Shown: positions 63,225 through 64,000 of the stretch, in pieces
Layout: the number at the start of each line of letters is the position of its first letter
How positions within the stretch are numbered: the first letter of the stretch is position 1
Source of the DNA: Sphingobium herbicidovorans
GTDB lineage: Bacteria > Pseudomonadota > Alphaproteobacteria > Sphingomonadales > Sphingomonadaceae
NCBI RefSeq assembly: GCF_002080435.1
Contig: NZ_CP020539.1
Coordinates: 62,001 to 126,000, forward strand
Length of the DNA: 64,000 bases
Direction of reading: 5' to 3'
The notes under the pieces: generated by a model
Told to the model about the DNA's origin: nothing
What the model saw: only the letters and a program-made list of their open reading frames with translations
Databases searched by the model: none
Program-made: the position numbers and the translations under genes

Positions 63225-64000
63225 GGCTCTGTTGCAAACATGGGGCACGGCCGCGCGGCGTCACCCAGTTGGGGGATTAGGCAGCATTGGCGAAATGCTT
63301 ATTGAGCATAATCATGGTTTCGGTCAGGGCCGAGGGTCCAATTCCGAATGCTCTTTCAACCAGGCGCACCTCCCCCATGATACCTGGCTGCAGGCACCAT
63401 GCCTGGGCCTGTCCTTTGCGTAGGGCGCGCATGACCTCGAAGCCCTTGATCGTGGCGTAGGCCGTTGGCATCGACTTGAAGCCACGTACCGGCTTGATCA
63501 GCATCTTCAGCTTGCCGTGGTCGGCCTCGAGCACGTTGTTCAGATATTTCACCTGCCGGTGCTCGGTTTCCGCCGCCAGTTTGCCTTCGCGTTTCAGCTC
63601 AGCGATTGCTGCGCCGTAGCTGGGTGCCTTGTCGGTATTGAGTTTGGCCGGCTTTTCCCAGTCCTTCAGGCCACGAAGAGCTTTGCCCAGAAAGCGCTTC
63701 GCCGCTTTGGCGCTGCGTGTCGATGACAGATAGAAATCAATCGTGTCGCCCCGTTTGTCGACCGCCCGGTACAGGTAGGTCCATTTGCCCCGCACCTTTA
63801 CGTAGGTCTCATCCAGACGCCAGCTCGGATCAAAGCCGCGCCGCCAGAACCAGCGGAGACGCTTCTCCATCTCCGGCGCGTAGCGCTGCACCCAGCGATA
63901 GATCGTCGTATGATCGACATCGATCCCACGCTCGGACAGCATTTCCTCGAGATCACGGTAGCTGATGCCGTATCGACAATACCAGCGCACCGCCCATAGG
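63225..64000 (-). mobile_element. IS6-family element (IS6100-like), copy 3, continues past window
   Basis: Starts with GGCTCTGTTGCAAA at 63225 and is inverted relative to copies 1 and 2. About 100 bp, including the far inverted repeat, lies outside the window. It interrupts the parB-like gene. Confidence 0.92.
63277..64000 (-). CDS. tnpA: IS6100-like transposase, 5' end outside window
   Basis: Same transposase as at 48694 with the full-length carboxyl end ([20 protein letters not shown]), so no frameshift in this copy. The catalytic Asp77, Asp137 and Glu172 are all inside the window; the first 13 codons are not. Confidence 0.92.
   Translation of the reverse strand, partial: LWAVRWYCRYGISYRDLEEMLSERGIDVDHTTIYRWVQRYAPEMEKRLRWFWRRGFDPSWRLDETYVKVRGKWTYLYRAVDKRGDTIDFYLSSTRSAKAAKRFLGKALRGLKDWEKPAKLNTDKAPSYGAAIAELKREGKLAAETEHRQVKYLNNVLEADHGKLKMLIKPVRGFKSMPTAYATIKGFEVMRALRKGQAQAWCLQPGIMGEVRLVERAFGIGPSALTETMIMLNKHFANAA

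Noticed and set aside
1..64000. tRNA, rRNA, riboswitch or phage structural genes
   Set aside because: None were recognised on reading either strand; short tRNA-like folds cannot be excluded without a covariance-model search.

Overview
The window looks like a plasmid or plasmid-derived mosaic from a herbicide-degrading sphingomonad (Sphingobium/Novosphingobium type). The backbone genes at both ends read as Alphaproteobacteria. The key catabolic gene is recognised as sdpA, the alpha-ketoglutarate dioxygenase of phenoxypropionate herbicide degraders such as Sphingobium herbicidovorans. The middle is foreign: an IncP-1 plasmid remnant plus a very G+C-rich catabolic block with betaproteobacterial features (IS1071, Bug-type transporters). 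Three copies of an IS6100-like element mark the seams at 11846-12726, 48629-49510 and 63225 onward.

Layout. 1-8632: secreted rhamnoside-degradation cluster on the minus strand (GH3, GH106, HSL-type esterase, GH78 running off the edge) with a divergent TetR regulator and a small periplasmic protein. 8970-11845: RND efflux pump beheaded by IS6100-like copy 1. 12727-17190: IncP-1 remnant with kleA, korC, klcB, klcA, a pemIK toxin-antitoxin locus and an iteron origin (oriV) whose core is tandemly duplicated (482 bp). trfA, the rest of kle, korA/incC/korB and the transfer genes are absent. 17191-19529: truncated IS1071 fused to a truncated IS91-like element. 19535-19835: wrecked intradiol dioxygenase gene. 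19995-48628: an 11-kb catabolic module in tandem (unit 1 19995-30997, unit 2 30998-42002, unit 3 42003-48329 lacking 4.7 kb, unit 4 only 299 bp). Each full unit carries lysR, a Bug/TctC receptor, maleylacetate reductase, an SMP-30-like propeller, a crotonase, a beheaded tetR, an IS1595-family element, an IS91-like element with a partial tandem copy, sdpA, a truncated second receptor, and a 350-bp piece of the IS1595 element.

49511-63224: sphingomonad accessory DNA: chromate resistance chrB-chrA-chrC' (chrC cut by IS6100-like copy 2), periplasmic DUF1259, PepSY and Rap1a/Tai-like proteins, an HWE kinase remnant, VOC protein, thioesterase, DUF2490 and carbonic anhydrase genes, umuD-umuC that are full length but carry four in-frame stops, a Fic toxin with a VbhA-like antitoxin, DUF3768, an HNH protein, and the 3' end of a parB-like gene cut by IS6100-like copy 3.

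How it works together: SdpA would cleave the (S)-enantiomer of phenoxypropionates to a chlorophenol, and maleylacetate reductase is the last step of the chlorocatechol/hydroxyquinol lower pathway. Two sdpA copies and three maleylacetate reductase copies suggest gene-dosage amplification, probably selected by herbicide. The array also shows decay: truncated regulators, small indels concentrated in unit 3, and a recombination deletion that removed sdpA from unit 3. Some single-base indels may be assembly or polishing errors in repeated DNA; this cannot be decided from one sequence. No tRNA, rRNA or CRISPR array was recognised.
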